NCBI RefSeq assembly: GCF_000504165.1
Contig: NZ_KI632507.1
Coordinates: 286 to 64,285, forward strand
Origin: Bacillus sp. FJAT-14578
GTDB lineage: Bacteria > Bacillota > Bacilli > Bacillales > Bacillaceae_H
Reading direction: 5' to 3'
Length of the DNA stretch: 64,000 bases
Shown here: positions 1 to 8,516 of the stretch, in pieces
Numbering within the stretch: the stretch's first letter is position 1
How the letters are laid out: every line of letters starts with the position of its first letter
Notes under the pieces: generated by a model
What the model saw: the letters and a program-made list of their open reading frames with translations, nothing else
Databases searched by the model: none
What the model was told of the DNA's origin: nothing
Program-made: the position numbers and the translations under genes

Positions 1-89
1 AGGAACGAAGACTAAGAACGCAACGTCCTGTTGCAACGTCTTCATTTGCACATCCGTGTGCTTTCGCAGCTAGACAATTAATAAAAAAT

Positions 90-166
<77 letters not shown>

Positions 167-257
167 TATTATAGAAAATTAAAGAAATTGCTCTATCTAG
201 AATTCAATAGACTAAAAATATAATGTTTTATGCTTCGAAGTTACAGCTCGATAATAG

Positions 258-334
258 CGGGGAGTAGCTCAGCTTGGTAGAGCACTTGGTTTGGGACCAA
301 GGGGTCGCAGGTTCGAATCCTGTCTTCCCGACCA
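258..334 (+). tRNA. tRNA-Pro (TGG)
   Basis: Acceptor CGGGGAG pairs with CTTCCCG; anticodon loop TTTGGGA carries TGG; CCA is encoded. Confidence 0.95.
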
Positions 335-354
335 GAATATTTTGATAGAACAAT

Positions 355-430
355 GGGGCCTTAGCTCAGCTGGGAGAGCGCCTGCCTTGCACGCAGGAGG
401 TCAGCGGTTCGATCCCGCTAGGCTCCACCA
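355..430 (+). tRNA. tRNA-Ala (TGC)
   Basis: Acceptor GGGGCCT pairs with AGGCTCC; anticodon TGC sits between CCTGC and GCAGG arms; CCA is encoded. It follows tRNA-Pro after 20 bases, the Arg-Pro-Ala order also seen in other bacilli. Confidence 0.95.
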
Positions 431-434
431 TTAT

Positions 435-563
435 AAGAAAAGCGGAGAAAGCCCGCTTAAACCGATAGGATGTTGGAGCTTCTGAGAAGGAGTCGCTTTT
501 TGACTCCGCAGGAAGAAGTGAAACAGCCGTACGGTTTGGCTTTCGCAGCTAGACAACTAACAT
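435..563 (+). repeat. Dispersed intergenic repeat, family B, copy 1
   Basis: Lies inside the tRNA cluster between Ala and Thr. It carries CCGATAGGATGTTGGA, then a hairpin of GAGTCGCTTTTTGACTC type, then CAGCCGTACGGTTTGGCT and AGCTAGACAA. The same blocks in the same order recur at 5378-5505, and an inverted fragment lies near 9365-9445. No coding potential seen. Confidence 0.7.
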
Positions 564-564
564 T

Positions 565-637
<73 letters not shown>

Positions 638-655
638 TCTTTTATTTAAATAAAT

Positions 656-740
656 GGAGGGGTAGCGAAGTGGCTAAACGCGGCGGACTGTAAATCCGCT
701 CCCTCAGGGTTCGGCGGTTCGAATCCGTCCCCCTCCACCA
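656..740 (+). tRNA. tRNA-Tyr (GTA)
   Basis: 85-base class II tRNA with a long variable arm; acceptor GGAGGGG pairs with CCCCTCC; anticodon GTA; CCA encoded. Confidence 0.95.
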
Positions 741-748
741 TTTATAAT

Positions 749-822
749 AGGGGCATAGTTTAACGGTAGAACAGAGGTCTCCAAAACCTCCGGTGTGGGT
801 TCGATTCCTACTGCCCCTGCCA
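749..822 (+). tRNA. tRNA-Trp (CCA)
   Basis: Acceptor AGGGGCA pairs with TGCCCCT; anticodon CCA; discriminator base G, then encoded CCA. The G discriminator matches the C after TGG in the trpS T-box bulge (about 11936-11945, minus strand), so this tRNA is the plausible ligand of that leader. Confidence 0.95.
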
Positions 823-829
823 AAAGTAT

Positions 830-906
830 GGCGGTTGTGGCGAAGTGGTTAACGCACCAGATTGTGGCTCTGGCACTCGTGGGTTCGATTCCCATCAATC
901 GCCCCA
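830..906 (+). tRNA. tRNA-His (GTG)
   Basis: Has the extra 5' G of tRNA-His opposite discriminator C, acceptor GCGGTTG with CAATCGC, anticodon GTG, encoded CCA. Confidence 0.95.
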
Positions 907-925
907 TAAATACAGGCAAACATAA

Positions 926-999
926 GCGGGTGTAGTTTAATGGTAAAACCTCAGCCTTCCAAGCTGATGTCGTGAGTTCGATTCTCATCACCCGCTCCA
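926..999 (+). tRNA. tRNA-Gly (TCC)
   Basis: Acceptor GCGGGTG pairs with CACCCGC; anticodon TCC; discriminator T; CCA encoded. Confidence 0.95.
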
Positions 1000-1061
1000 A
1001 TTGAAGGAAAGAAAGCTAAGACAGAAATGTCCTGTTATAGAGTTCTTTTAATAAAATATAC

Positions 1062-1135
<74 letters not shown>

Positions 1136-1171
1136 TTAGGATTAAGAAACAGTGTTATTGGTTTCTTATAA

Positions 1172-1208
1172 AAAAGAAGCATTGAATCATTCAATGCTTC
1201 TTTTTTTT
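1172..1208 (+). terminator. Terminator of the tRNA cluster
   Basis: GAAGCATTGAAT pairs with ATTCAATGCTTC and is followed by eight T. Confidence 0.9.
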
Positions 1209-1295
1209 GTTAACTAAGAATCTTTCCTAATCGCCTTGAGGGAGATTTTGTCGCACTATGTTAAACAATCAGAGGGTTACTGTTAGAATGAAATC

Positions 1296-1336
1296 AAAAA
1301 GAAGCTGCTGAGAAATTTTCTCAACAGCTTCTTTTT
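1296..1336 (-). terminator. Terminator after yjzD
   Basis: GAAGCTG-TGAGAA pairs with TTCTCA-CAGCTTC, with A/T runs on both sides. It abuts the yjzD stop codon. Confidence 0.8.
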
Positions 1337-1521
1337 TAATGATGATCTACTGGTTCGTTTGGAATAAGAGCTTCTCCCATGATAATCACAAATACGGAGA
1401 ACGCGACTGAAATAATTGAAGCGATTACAAAGTCATATGTAAAGCCTTGCATGGAGCCAACAACATATGCAGTCATGTTGATAAGCAATAAGCTCCAAAA
1501 GAACGTTCCCAAAATACGCAT
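1336..1521 (-). CDS. yjzD: YjzD family (DUF2929) small membrane protein
   Basis: 61-residue protein with two hydrophobic segments (about 3-20 and 29-48) and an acidic, His-ending tail. The start was set at the ATG followed by RILGTFFW because GGAGGTG lies five bases before it; an in-frame GTG seven codons upstream has no such site. The sequence matches my recollection of the Bacillus YjzD/DUF2929 family, whose function is unknown. In B. subtilis yjzD also precedes yjaU, yjaV and med, which supports the name. The gene is convergent with the tRNA cluster and separated from it by its own terminator. Confidence 0.8.
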   Translation of the reverse strand: MRILGTFFWSLLLINMTAYVVGSMQGFTYDFVIASIISVAFSVFVIIMGEALIPNEPVDHH

Positions 1522-1958
1522 TTTTTCACCTCCAATACACAAAATACGCCAGCGAAAACCTATGAAGCTGTACGGTTATATAAACAAAGGTACTCTAACA
1601 AGACGCAACGCCTTTTACCTCCGTTTCCGAATTCATCATAATGTCCTCATGTCTTAGCTTAATTACAGTTTGCTCTTATTTTATCATAATAGTGCTTCTT
1701 AATAAATGTCTATTTCTTGTCATTTGTCAGTTCTATATGGGATTTTCTCAAAATAAGGACCGATAAAAAAGTTTACGAATGCCATAGTAAAAAGCAATAT
1801 GCTTAATAACGGAAACTTCCATCTGAAGGGGATTAATATCTAATAATGCAGGATAGAATGTTTGTAATAAAATGCATGAGTAGTGAAAGTTAAAGGGAAA
1901 TTTGCATAAACTGATAAAACAGTTATAAAGAAAAAGAAATATGGGACGGTGAGAAGGT
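1522..1958. other. Intergenic region without a recognised gene
   Basis: About 440 bases, AT-rich. Near 1808-1832 GGAAACTTCCATCTGAAGG resembles the end of repeat family A (see 48239 onwards). A promoter for yjzD must lie at its left side but I see no convincing one. Confidence 0.5.
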
Positions 1959-2087
1959 ATGAATAAAGAAGAGATGAACGAACTGGATTTATTATTGGAT
2001 CAGGACCTTTCTAATTTAACCGATTTAGGAATGGAGACGTTAGAAAGGTTAAAAGCAGCAAAGGAAAAAAAAGAAGGGGAGGAATAG
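1959..2087 (+). CDS. Small acidic hypothetical protein, 42 residues
   Basis: ATG lies eight bases after a GGTGAGAAGG-type ribosome binding site. The product (begins MNKEEMNELDLLLDQDLSNL) is highly charged, has no membrane segment, and is predicted mostly helical with a Lys/Glu tail ending KKEGEE. No family recognised. It sits alone 97 bases before the yjaU-like gene and reads in the same direction. Codon choice looks coding, but the short length leaves real doubt. Confidence 0.5.
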   Translation: MNKEEMNELDLLLDQDLSNLTDLGMETLERLKAAKEKKEGEE

Positions 2088-2184
2088 TGTAAAAAATGGG
2101 CATTCCCCCTTTCTTTTTTTCTTTTCGGTCATACACTGCTAGTATCCGTAAAAGATGTATTTTAAGAATCGGAGGACTTATTGA

Positions 2185-2919
2185 ATGAATGCCCGCTTTT
2201 TTAGTTTGGATAACCAATGGAATGTCGTTCACCTTCCCAACCGGCCCAATGGTTTTGGGGTGTTAGTGCTGGGGGATAAGGAGCATTTTGTAGAGGGGTC
2301 TACAAGCTTATGGATTCAGCACACGGGGAGAAGGCAGCTTATACAGTCTCTCTTGGACAAAGGATATACAGTATTTTACTCTAATTTATACGGCCGTCAC
2401 TGGGGGAGTGATAAAGCGTTGCGGTTAGCGAAACAGCTTTATCACTTAATCATGAAGCAAGAGATTTTGAATAAACATATTCACCTCTTGGCTGAAGGAA
2501 TGGGAGCGCTGCTGGCACTAAAATTGATGGAGAGTAATGAAGATTGCTTTCGATGTGCCGCGTTTTTAAATCCATGTCTTGATTTTCGAGCATATTGGGA
2601 ACAGGAAAAACAAAATAAGTTCTTCTATAAGCGGCTTGTCAAAGAAATTAACCTGGCTTACAGCATAGAAGAGGATCTAATAGATGATTGGATAAAAGGA
2701 CTACCAAAGCTAACAGACCATCAATCCACAATTCCTATGAAAATATGGGCAATGACAAATAATATGAGCCATTATCCAATTCTTCACAGCAAGCACTATG
2801 AGGAACATCGTCAAAGGTTGGGAGCCCCCATTTCTCTGTCTCTTTATCTGCCCGAAAAACAATTTTTGTTTGAACGATCACTTGTACATTTCTTTGAAGA
2901 AAATCAAAAAGTGTTATAA
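2185..2919 (+). CDS. yjaU: YjaU-like protein, alpha/beta-hydrolase fold, probably inactive
   Basis: 244 residues, soluble. ATG follows GGAGG by nine bases. The pattern resembles a short alpha/beta hydrolase: a hydrophobic strand (VLVLGDKEH), then at about 97-108 HLLAEGMGALLALKL, the position of a nucleophile elbow. The usual G-x-S-x-G reads A-E-G-M-G here, so the nucleophile serine is absent. Position between yjzD and yjaV and upstream of med matches yjaU of B. subtilis as I remember it; the fold call is inference. It precedes the yjaV-like gene by 58 bases and may be co-transcribed. A binding or structural role is possible; no substrate can be named. Confidence 0.65.
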   Translation: MNARFFSLDNQWNVVHLPNRPNGFGVLVLGDKEHFVEGSTSLWIQHTGRRQLIQSLLDKGYTVFYSNLYGRHWGSDKALRLAKQLYHLIMKQEILNKHIHLLAEGMGALLALKLMESNEDCFRCAAFLNPCLDFRAYWEQEKQNKFFYKRLVKEINLAYSIEEDLIDDWIKGLPKLTDHQSTIPMKIWAMTNNMSHYPILHSKHYEEHRQRLGAPISLSLYLPEKQFLFERSLVHFFEENQKVL

Positions 2920-2977
2920 GAGTGCCTCTTTGATTATACATATCTAAGAGGCTATTTTATTTTGACGGGGGACAGAA

Positions 2978-3877
2978 ATGATGGAAAAGATAGCGGTGAT
3001 CGGAGCGAATCGATTTGTGGGGTTTTGTTTATGTGATTATTTCTTAAAAGAAGGTATGGAGATAAGAGGCTATGTCCATCAAGCTCATGAGAAAGAACTG
3101 ATGCTCCAAGATGAAATGGAGATGTTTTTGGGAAGAAGCGCAAACTTTACAGTGACCAAGGTTGAAGACAGGGAGTCATTATTTGACCCCACAGACCAAT
3201 TTGATGTCATTTATTTTACGTATTTCGATCAAGGAGATTTTCAAGACGCTTCATTTTTTCGTGAAAAAATGAAGCAGGCATATCAAGTGCTCATTAAATG
3301 TATTTCTTATTGCCTTCAGTCAAAAACAAAGCTGATTTTTGTTTCCTCCATGAGAGTGTTCGGAAGTCGGCAGGCAATAACCAGTGAAGATGTGATACCT
3401 GATCCTGACCATAGTGAGGGGAGGCTGTTTTTGCATCTTGAAAAAATGGTGAACAAGTTTTCAATTGAAAAACTTCCACATGTAATTGTCCGAATTCCGA
3501 CCGTGTATGGACCGTGGCAGCCTTTGACGGCGTCTTATCAGCAGGCATGCGTTCGACATATCAAACAAAATCAATCTGCGATTTCAATTCAGGAAGACAG
3601 AAGGGATGTGCTGTTTATCGACGATGTTGTACAATCTCTTGCCGATTGTGGAAAGCATTCCCCTTCTTCCATCATTCATTTCTCCAGTGGCAAAATGAAT
3701 GAATGGGAGCAGGGAGCGCAGTTGCTTCAAATCCCTTATGAACCGATGGCAAGTGCAGACATTCTTTTTTTGAACAAAAAAACGGAGGTTTTATCTTCTC
3801 ATACAGAAATTGAAGAGGGTATTAGAAGGCAAAAACTTCATACAAGACAAATACTGTCACGGTATCGTTTTCGGTAG
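2978..3877 (+). CDS. yjaV: YjaV-like NAD(P)-binding epimerase-type protein
   Basis: 299 residues, an extended short-chain dehydrogenase-like protein. The N-terminus KIAVIGANRFVG is a Rossmann entry; VSSMRVFG at about 120-127 and PTVYGPWQP at about 175 fit the NDP-sugar epimerase family. The catalytic Y-x-x-x-K is degenerate: around residue 150 it reads L-H-L-E-K, so the tyrosine appears to be missing. Two ATG codons in tandem follow GGGGGA; the first is used. It lies 58 bases after the yjaU-like gene and 270 bases before med. The family assignment is fair; enzymatic activity is doubtful. Confidence 0.65.
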   Translation: MMEKIAVIGANRFVGFCLCDYFLKEGMEIRGYVHQAHEKELMLQDEMEMFLGRSANFTVTKVEDRESLFDPTDQFDVIYFTYFDQGDFQDASFFREKMKQAYQVLIKCISYCLQSKTKLIFVSSMRVFGSRQAITSEDVIPDPDHSEGRLFLHLEKMVNKFSIEKLPHVIVRIPTVYGPWQPLTASYQQACVRHIKQNQSAISIQEDRRDVLFIDDVVQSLADCGKHSPSSIIHFSSGKMNEWEQGAQLLQIPYEPMASADILFLNKKTEVLSSHTEIEEGIRRQKLHTRQILSRYRFR

Positions 3878-4149
3878 GGAGAAATGTTTCTTTTACAAAC
3901 AAAGAATTAGCAAGTTAAAATTTTAAAAGGTATAATTAAGGGTCGGGAAACGCCTTCGTGAGTTGCTGCGTAAAGTTTCTCACAAATATAAGAGGACTAA
4001 GGGGGGACATCGTTTGTCAAAACTTGCAACATGATAAAAATCAGCATAAGCACTCGCGCGTATATAAAAGAGAAAGAACTGTCTGACATAAAACGTTTTA
4101 TATTAAGTGTTTTTTATTGATTTTTATGAAGTTTTGGCGACGAGACAAA

Positions 4150-5103
4150 ATGAATAAGCCGATTTGGTTATTCGTTTTTATTCTCCTTTTTTTATCTGGT
4201 TGTGGACAACCTATGAAGGGAGAACTAAAAAGCGTTGGTCTGTTAGTTCCTGAAACCATTAATGATCAAGTGTGGGGGACAAAGGGCTATAAAGGTCTGC
4301 TGGGCATACAATCCTCCTTTGGAGTCGATGTGTTCTATAAAGAACATATGGATTCGGAAGAAGTTGTCCAGAAAGCTGTAAAGGAGTTTAACGAGCGCGG
4401 CGTGAATTTAATATTCGGCCATGGCGATGAATATGCACAATACTTTAATAATATGAGTGAGGAGTATCCACACATTCACTTTGTTTGTTTTAATGGAGAT
4501 GCAAAAGCAAACAATGTGACCAGCTTGAATTTTGAAGCACATGCTATGGGCTTTTTTGGAGGCATGGTAGCAGGAGAGATGACTGAAACGAATAAGGTGG
4601 GAGTCATCTCCGCGTTTGAATGGCAGCCTGAAGTCAATGGTTTCTTTGAAGGGGCGCTGCATGAGAATCCTGACGTTGATGTAAAAGTCCGGTTTGTTGA
4701 ACATTGGGATGATGTAGAAACAGCTCTTGTCTTTTTGGAAGAAATGACAGCCGCTGGAGTCGATGTTATCTACCCGGCTGGAGATGGATTCAATGTTCCG
4801 TTAATTGAACGATTGAAGGAAAAGGGACTATATGCCATCGGGTTTGTATCAGAACAGTCCGATTTAGGGGAAAATACGGTCTTAACTAGTACGGTGCAGC
4901 ATGTAGATCAACTGTATGAGCTGGTGGCGGAAGAATATAATAGGGGGAAACTTGAGGGAGGGAACCTATTTTACGATTTTAAGGACGGAGTCATTTCTAT
5001 GGGAGAGTTCAGTCCTTTAGTGGATGAGGCATATCAGGAAAAACTTGAAGAATCCATTGAGATTTATAAAGAAAGCGGTAAGCTGCCCAATCAAGATTTT
5101 TAG
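4150..5103 (+). CDS. med: Med, BMP-family lipoprotein regulator of competence
   Basis: 317 residues from the chosen ATG. N-terminal lipoprotein signal with lipobox LSGC at about 14-17, then a periplasmic-binding-type basic membrane protein (BMP) domain. Segments such as NDQVWGTKGYKGLLGIQS and DGVISMGEFSPLVDEAY match my recollection of B. subtilis Med closely. Med is known there as a membrane-anchored positive regulator of comK. The ATG at 4150 was preferred over 4117 because it begins directly before the signal peptide core; neither has a strong ribosome binding site. comZ follows after 76 bases. Confidence 0.85.
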   Translation: MNKPIWLFVFILLFLSGCGQPMKGELKSVGLLVPETINDQVWGTKGYKGLLGIQSSFGVDVFYKEHMDSEEVVQKAVKEFNERGVNLIFGHGDEYAQYFNNMSEEYPHIHFVCFNGDAKANNVTSLNFEAHAMGFFGGMVAGEMTETNKVGVISAFEWQPEVNGFFEGALHENPDVDVKVRFVEHWDDVETALVFLEEMTAAGVDVIYPAGDGFNVPLIERLKEKGLYAIGFVSEQSDLGENTVLTSTVQHVDQLYELVAEEYNRGKLEGGNLFYDFKDGVISMGEFSPLVDEAYQEKLEESIEIYKESGKLPNQDF

Positions 5104-5179
5104 CCCTGAAATAGGTGATCGACAAGAAAATATGATATGATATTGATTGCAAAAATTATCTAAAAAGGGGTTAGGCAAA

Positions 5180-5371
5180 ATGGAACAACCGAACATGCAA
5201 TTTATGCAAATCGCAATGAAGTACTTGCCGGAAGCGAAGCAATTGCTCGACCAAACGGGAATTGAATTAAACATGGAACATATGCAGCCTGTGATGGCCT
5301 TGCTAACAAAAGTCATGTCTGATGCGTATGAATTGGGCAAAGAAGATGCTTTAAAAGAAACAAATCAATAA
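5180..5371 (+). CDS. comZ: ComZ, repressor of late competence genes
   Basis: 63 residues beginning MEQPNMQFMQIAMKYLPEAK. The FLQIAMKYLPEA-type core and the C-terminal YELGKEDA match ComZ as I recall it from B. subtilis, where ComZ lowers transcription of the comG operon and is made from the med-comZ transcript. ATG follows AAAAAGGGG. No membrane segment; predicted helical throughout. Location directly after med supports the name. Confidence 0.85.
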   Translation: MEQPNMQFMQIAMKYLPEAKQLLDQTGIELNMEHMQPVMALLTKVMSDAYELGKEDALKETNQ

Positions 5372-5377
5372 GTAAAG

Positions 5378-5505
5378 AAAAGTGGAGCGAGCTCGTCCAA
5401 GCCGATAGGATGTTGGAACGCCCGACGTGAAACTGCTTTTTAGTTTCGCAGGAGGGAGTGGAAGCAGCCGTACGGCTTAGCTCGTAGAACTAGACATTAA
5501 CAAGA
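5378..5505 (+). repeat. Dispersed intergenic repeat, family B, copy 2
   Basis: Shares with 435-563 the ordered blocks GCCGATAGGATGTTGGA, a stem built on GTGAAACTGCTTTTTAGTTTC, CGCAGGAGGGAGTG, CAGCCGTACGGCTTAGCTC and ACTAGACATTAACA. The central stem differs in sequence but remains self-complementary. Confidence 0.7.
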
Positions 5506-5553
5506 AAAGCGTAAGCAGCTGTTCAGCTTTGAGAGTGGATATCCGCCCTTCTC

Positions 5554-5593
5554 AAAAAAAGCTATCTCATCGAAAAATGAGATAGCTTTTTTT
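5554..5593. terminator. Bidirectional terminator between comZ and yjzB-like gene
   Basis: AAAAAAGCTATCTCAT pairs with ATGAGATAGCTTTTTT. It serves comZ on the plus strand and the convergent gene on the minus strand. Confidence 0.9.
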
Positions 5594-5810
5594 ATTTAGT
5601 TTTCTTTTGAAAAAAGTCAAGCAAAGGAGACAGCTCTTTAATAACGGGCTTCAGACTTTGGAGAGAAACAGCAATTTCTTGACATTGATTCATAAGCTGA
5701 TTCCAATCCACGTTTCCCAACGCTGGTTCCGAAAGTTCATCTTTTTTCTTTTCTCTTTTTCGAGGAGAACCAAACATCAACTGATTAAACCGGTTTTCCC
5801 TTTCTTCCAA
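5592..5810 (-). CDS. Small hypothetical protein in the yjzB position
   Basis: 72 residues from a TTG start placed six bases after GAGGTGAGGTGA; an in-frame GTG three codons upstream is the alternative. The product is charged, with a basic patch (GSPRKREKKK, about 15-24) and a helical C-terminal half ending FFQKKTK. No family recognised. B. subtilis has the small gene yjzB in this place, opposite to comZ and fabHA, but I cannot confirm homology. Its promoter must lie in the short divergent region shared with fabH. Confidence 0.55.
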   Translation of the reverse strand: MEERENRFNQLMFGSPRKREKKKDELSEPALGNVDWNQLMNQCQEIAVSLQSLKPVIKELSPLLDFFQKKTK

Positions 5811-5904
5811 CGTATTCACCTCACCTCGATTAAAAGTGACTAAATTTATCCCTCCGACAGTACTACTATATGAAAAAGATGGAAAGGGGAATAAGACAAA
5901 CACC

Positions 5905-5950
5905 TAGACAAATAAAAAAAAATACCTTAAAATTAGTACCAAGTCATAAT
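5905..5950 (+). promoter_or_regulatory. fabHF promoter with FapR-type operator
   Basis: TAGACA (5905-5910), 17 bases, TAAAAT (5928-5933) makes a sigma-A promoter. The operator-like ATTAGTACCAAGTCATAAT (5932-5950) overlaps the -10 and start site. The same core, ATTAGTACCTAGTCTTAAA, lies inverted before fabI. FapR of bacilli binds ATTAGTACC-type inverted repeats and is released by malonyl-CoA or malonyl-ACP. Confidence 0.75.
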
Positions 5951-6005
5951 AATTGATAATAGAATATATAAAGAGATTTTATCTTCAAATAAAGGAGATG
6001 CTAGT

Positions 6006-6938
6006 ATGAACGCAGGTATAATCGGAGTCGGCCGTTATTTGCCGGAAAAGATTGTAACGAATGCCGATTTAGAAAAAATAATGGATACGTCTGATGAATG
6101 GATTCGTACAAGAACAGGGATTGAGGAACGGCGTATTGCATCAGACGATGTAGGAACGGCCGATATGGGCTTTGAAGCGGCACAGAAGGCGTTGGAGAAT
6201 GCCGGTTTGAAGGCTGAAGATCTTGATTTGATTATTGTATCGACCGTTACTCCCGATTATCCGTTCCCCTCAGCATCTTGTATGATTCAAGAAAAGCTTG
6301 GAGCGAAAAAAGCGGCAGCCTTTGATGTAAGCGCGGCCTGCGCTGGATTTATGTACGGTATGATTACAGCAAAGCAGTTTATTGAAACGGGTGCATATAA
6401 ACATGTACTTGTGGTTGGGGTCGAAAAACTTTCGAAAATTGTGAACTGGGAAGACCGTAATACGGCTGTATTATTCGGAGATGGAGCTGGAGCGGTAGTC
6501 ATTGGAGCTGTTAGCGAAGGACGAGGCATATTGTCATTTGAGCTCGGAGCAGATGGAACAGGTGGAAAACATCTTTATCAAGATGAATACATTGCGATGA
6601 ACGGCCGAGAAGTATTTAAATTTGCTGTCCGGCAAATGGGAGAGTCCAGCATTAATGTAATCGAAAAGGCGGGATTATCAAAAGAGGATGTGGATTTCTT
6701 AATTCCCCATCAAGCCAATATTCGTATTATGGAAGCGGCAAGGCAGCGTTTGGAACTGCCCGAAGAAAAAATGTCGAAAACCATTCAATCATATGGAAAC
6801 ACTTCTGCGGCCTCCATTCCTATTTCAATGGTGGAAGAACTGGAGAATGGTAAGATAAAAGAAGATGACGTTATTGTAATGGTTGGTTTTGGCGGCGGAC
6901 TAACATGGGGAGCAATTGCGATTCGCTGGGGTAAATAA
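6006..6938 (+). CDS. fabH: 3-oxoacyl-ACP synthase III (KAS III, FabH)
   Basis: 310 residues, full length. It condenses a branched or straight acyl-CoA primer with malonyl-ACP to start fatty acid synthesis in the cytoplasm. The Cys-His-Asn triad is intact: Cys112 in VSAACAGF, His in IPHQANIR (about 237) and Asn in GNTSAASIP (about 267). ATG follows AAAGGAG. fabF lies 94 bases downstream in the same direction, as in the B. subtilis fabHA-fabF operon. A FapR-type operator overlaps the promoter, which links expression to malonyl thioester level. Confidence 0.97.
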   Translation: MNAGIIGVGRYLPEKIVTNADLEKIMDTSDEWIRTRTGIEERRIASDDVGTADMGFEAAQKALENAGLKAEDLDLIIVSTVTPDYPFPSASCMIQEKLGAKKAAAFDVSAACAGFMYGMITAKQFIETGAYKHVLVVGVEKLSKIVNWEDRNTAVLFGDGAGAVVIGAVSEGRGILSFELGADGTGGKHLYQDEYIAMNGREVFKFAVRQMGESSINVIEKAGLSKEDVDFLIPHQANIRIMEAARQRLELPEEKMSKTIQSYGNTSAASIPISMVEELENGKIKEDDVIVMVGFGGGLTWGAIAIRWGK

Positions 6939-7032
6939 ATGATTTATCCAGCATTACTGATCAGTATGGCTCTCATTGATGGAAAGTTCCCTTATATACT
7001 TAAATCATCGAAATAAAGGAGATGTGGATAGC

Positions 7033-8274
7033 GTGGAAAAAAAGCGCGTAGTTGTAACAGGATTAGGGGCAGTAACTCCGATAGGAAATGATGTTGAAAC
7101 AGCTTGGTCAAATGCCATTGCCGGTGTTTCGGGAATTGGTCCATTAACAAGATTGAATGCAGATGAATATCCGGCAAAAGTGGCGGCACAATTAAAAGAT
7201 TTCCAGCCTGAAAATTATTTTGATAAAAAAGAAGCACGGAAAATGGATCGTTTTACACAATATGCAGTAGCGGCTTCGCTAATGGCGGTCAAAGATGCAC
7301 AGCTTGAGATTACAGACGAAATTGCACCGCGTGTTGGCGTATGGATTGGTTCTGGTATCGGAGGCATGGAAACATTTGAACAGCAGTATGAAATCTTTCA
7401 GGAAAAAGGATATCGCCGTGTGAGCCCGTTTTTCGTACCGATGCTGATTCCAGATATGGCAACAGGGCAAGTATCCATTGCTTTAGGAGCAAAAGGGATG
7501 AACTCATGTACAGTTACGGCCTGTGCGACAGGAACAAACTCCATTGGTGACGCTTTTAAGGTAATCCAGCGTGGGGATGCGGATGTAATGGTGACAGGAG
7601 GAACAGAAGCACCAATTACAAAAATGTCTGTTGCGGGTTTCTGTGCTAATAAAGCTTTGTCTACAAATCCTGATCCGGAAACAGCTTGTCGACCGTTTGA
7701 TCAAAACCGTGATGGTTTTATCATAGGAGAAGGTGCGGGCATTCTTGTGTTAGAAGAGTTGGAACATGCACTTGCACGCGGCGCGAAAATTTATGCTGAA
7801 ATCGTTGGCTACGGTGCGACAGGTGATGCCCACCATATTACAGCTCCAGCGCCGGGCGGCGAAGGCGGTGTGCGTGCGATGCGCCAAGCCATCGCTGATG
7901 CAGGAATGCAGCCAAGTGACATTGACTATATTAATGCTCACGGCACGAGTACGGAATACAATGATAAATATGAAACCATGGCTATTAAAGAGGTATTCGG
8001 CGAGCAGGCTTACAAGGTAGCGATCAGCTCAACCAAGTCGATGACTGGTCACTTGCTCGGTGCAGCAGGTGGTGTAGAAGCTATCTTCAGCATAAAAGCG
8101 ATCGAAGAGGGAATCATTCCGCCAACCATTCATTATGAAACACCAGATCCGGAGTGTGATTTGGATTACGTTCCAAATAAAGCACGTAAACAAGAAGTAA
8201 AGGCAGTGCTAAGTAATTCACTCGGTTTTGGCGGCCATAACGCCACGATCATTTTAAAGAAATATGAACAGTAA
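7033..8274 (+). CDS. fabF: 3-oxoacyl-ACP synthase II (KAS II, FabF)
   Basis: 413 residues from a GTG start eight bases after GGAGATG; an upstream in-frame ATG at 6976 was rejected because it lacks a ribosome binding site and extends beyond the family N-terminus (KKRVVVTGLGAVTPIG). Catalytic Cys164 in TACATGTNSIG, and two His in NAHGTSTEYND (about 304) and TGHLLGAAG (about 340) are present. It elongates acyl-ACP with malonyl-ACP and is the classical cerulenin target. Second gene of the fabHF operon; a terminator follows at 8362. Confidence 0.97.
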   Translation: MEKKRVVVTGLGAVTPIGNDVETAWSNAIAGVSGIGPLTRLNADEYPAKVAAQLKDFQPENYFDKKEARKMDRFTQYAVAASLMAVKDAQLEITDEIAPRVGVWIGSGIGGMETFEQQYEIFQEKGYRRVSPFFVPMLIPDMATGQVSIALGAKGMNSCTVTACATGTNSIGDAFKVIQRGDADVMVTGGTEAPITKMSVAGFCANKALSTNPDPETACRPFDQNRDGFIIGEGAGILVLEELEHALARGAKIYAEIVGYGATGDAHHITAPAPGGEGGVRAMRQAIADAGMQPSDIDYINAHGTSTEYNDKYETMAIKEVFGEQAYKVAISSTKSMTGHLLGAAGGVEAIFSIKAIEEGIIPPTIHYETPDPECDLDYVPNKARKQEVKAVLSNSLGFGGHNATIILKKYEQ

Positions 8275-8361
8275 AAGCTATTTGATTCGAATAAATTAAA
8301 GTACTAAGGAACATCAATGTTGTTCTTGTAAGAAAATTAAAATACAGGCTAGATTAAACAA

Positions 8362-8408
8362 GACTGGCTCAAAGGAATGTTTTTCATTCATTTGAGCCAG
8401 TTTTTTTG
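8362..8408 (+). terminator. Terminator of fabHF
   Basis: ACTGGCTCAAA pairs with TTTGAGCCAGT, loop of about 20 bases containing a second small stem, followed by seven T. Confidence 0.88.
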
Positions 8409-8516
8409 TTTCCCTATAGTCCATCAATCCTTTCAGATGCAGTTATGCCTTATGAGGTAATTGCAGAATGAGGCGGCATATGATAGAAAAAAGGACCTTT
8501 GGGAAAGGAAGATTAT

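Noticed and set aside
704..1000. 98-residue minus-strand frame across tRNA-Tyr to tRNA-Gly
   Set aside because: It is the antisense of four tRNA genes.
2060..2120. Terminator after the 42-residue ORF
   Set aside because: GAAGGGGAGGAAT and ATTCCCCCTTTC pair only with mismatches around a long loop; too weak to call.
4117..4149. Eleven-codon N-terminal extension of Med
   Set aside because: Adds basic residues before a complete lipoprotein signal and has no ribosome site.
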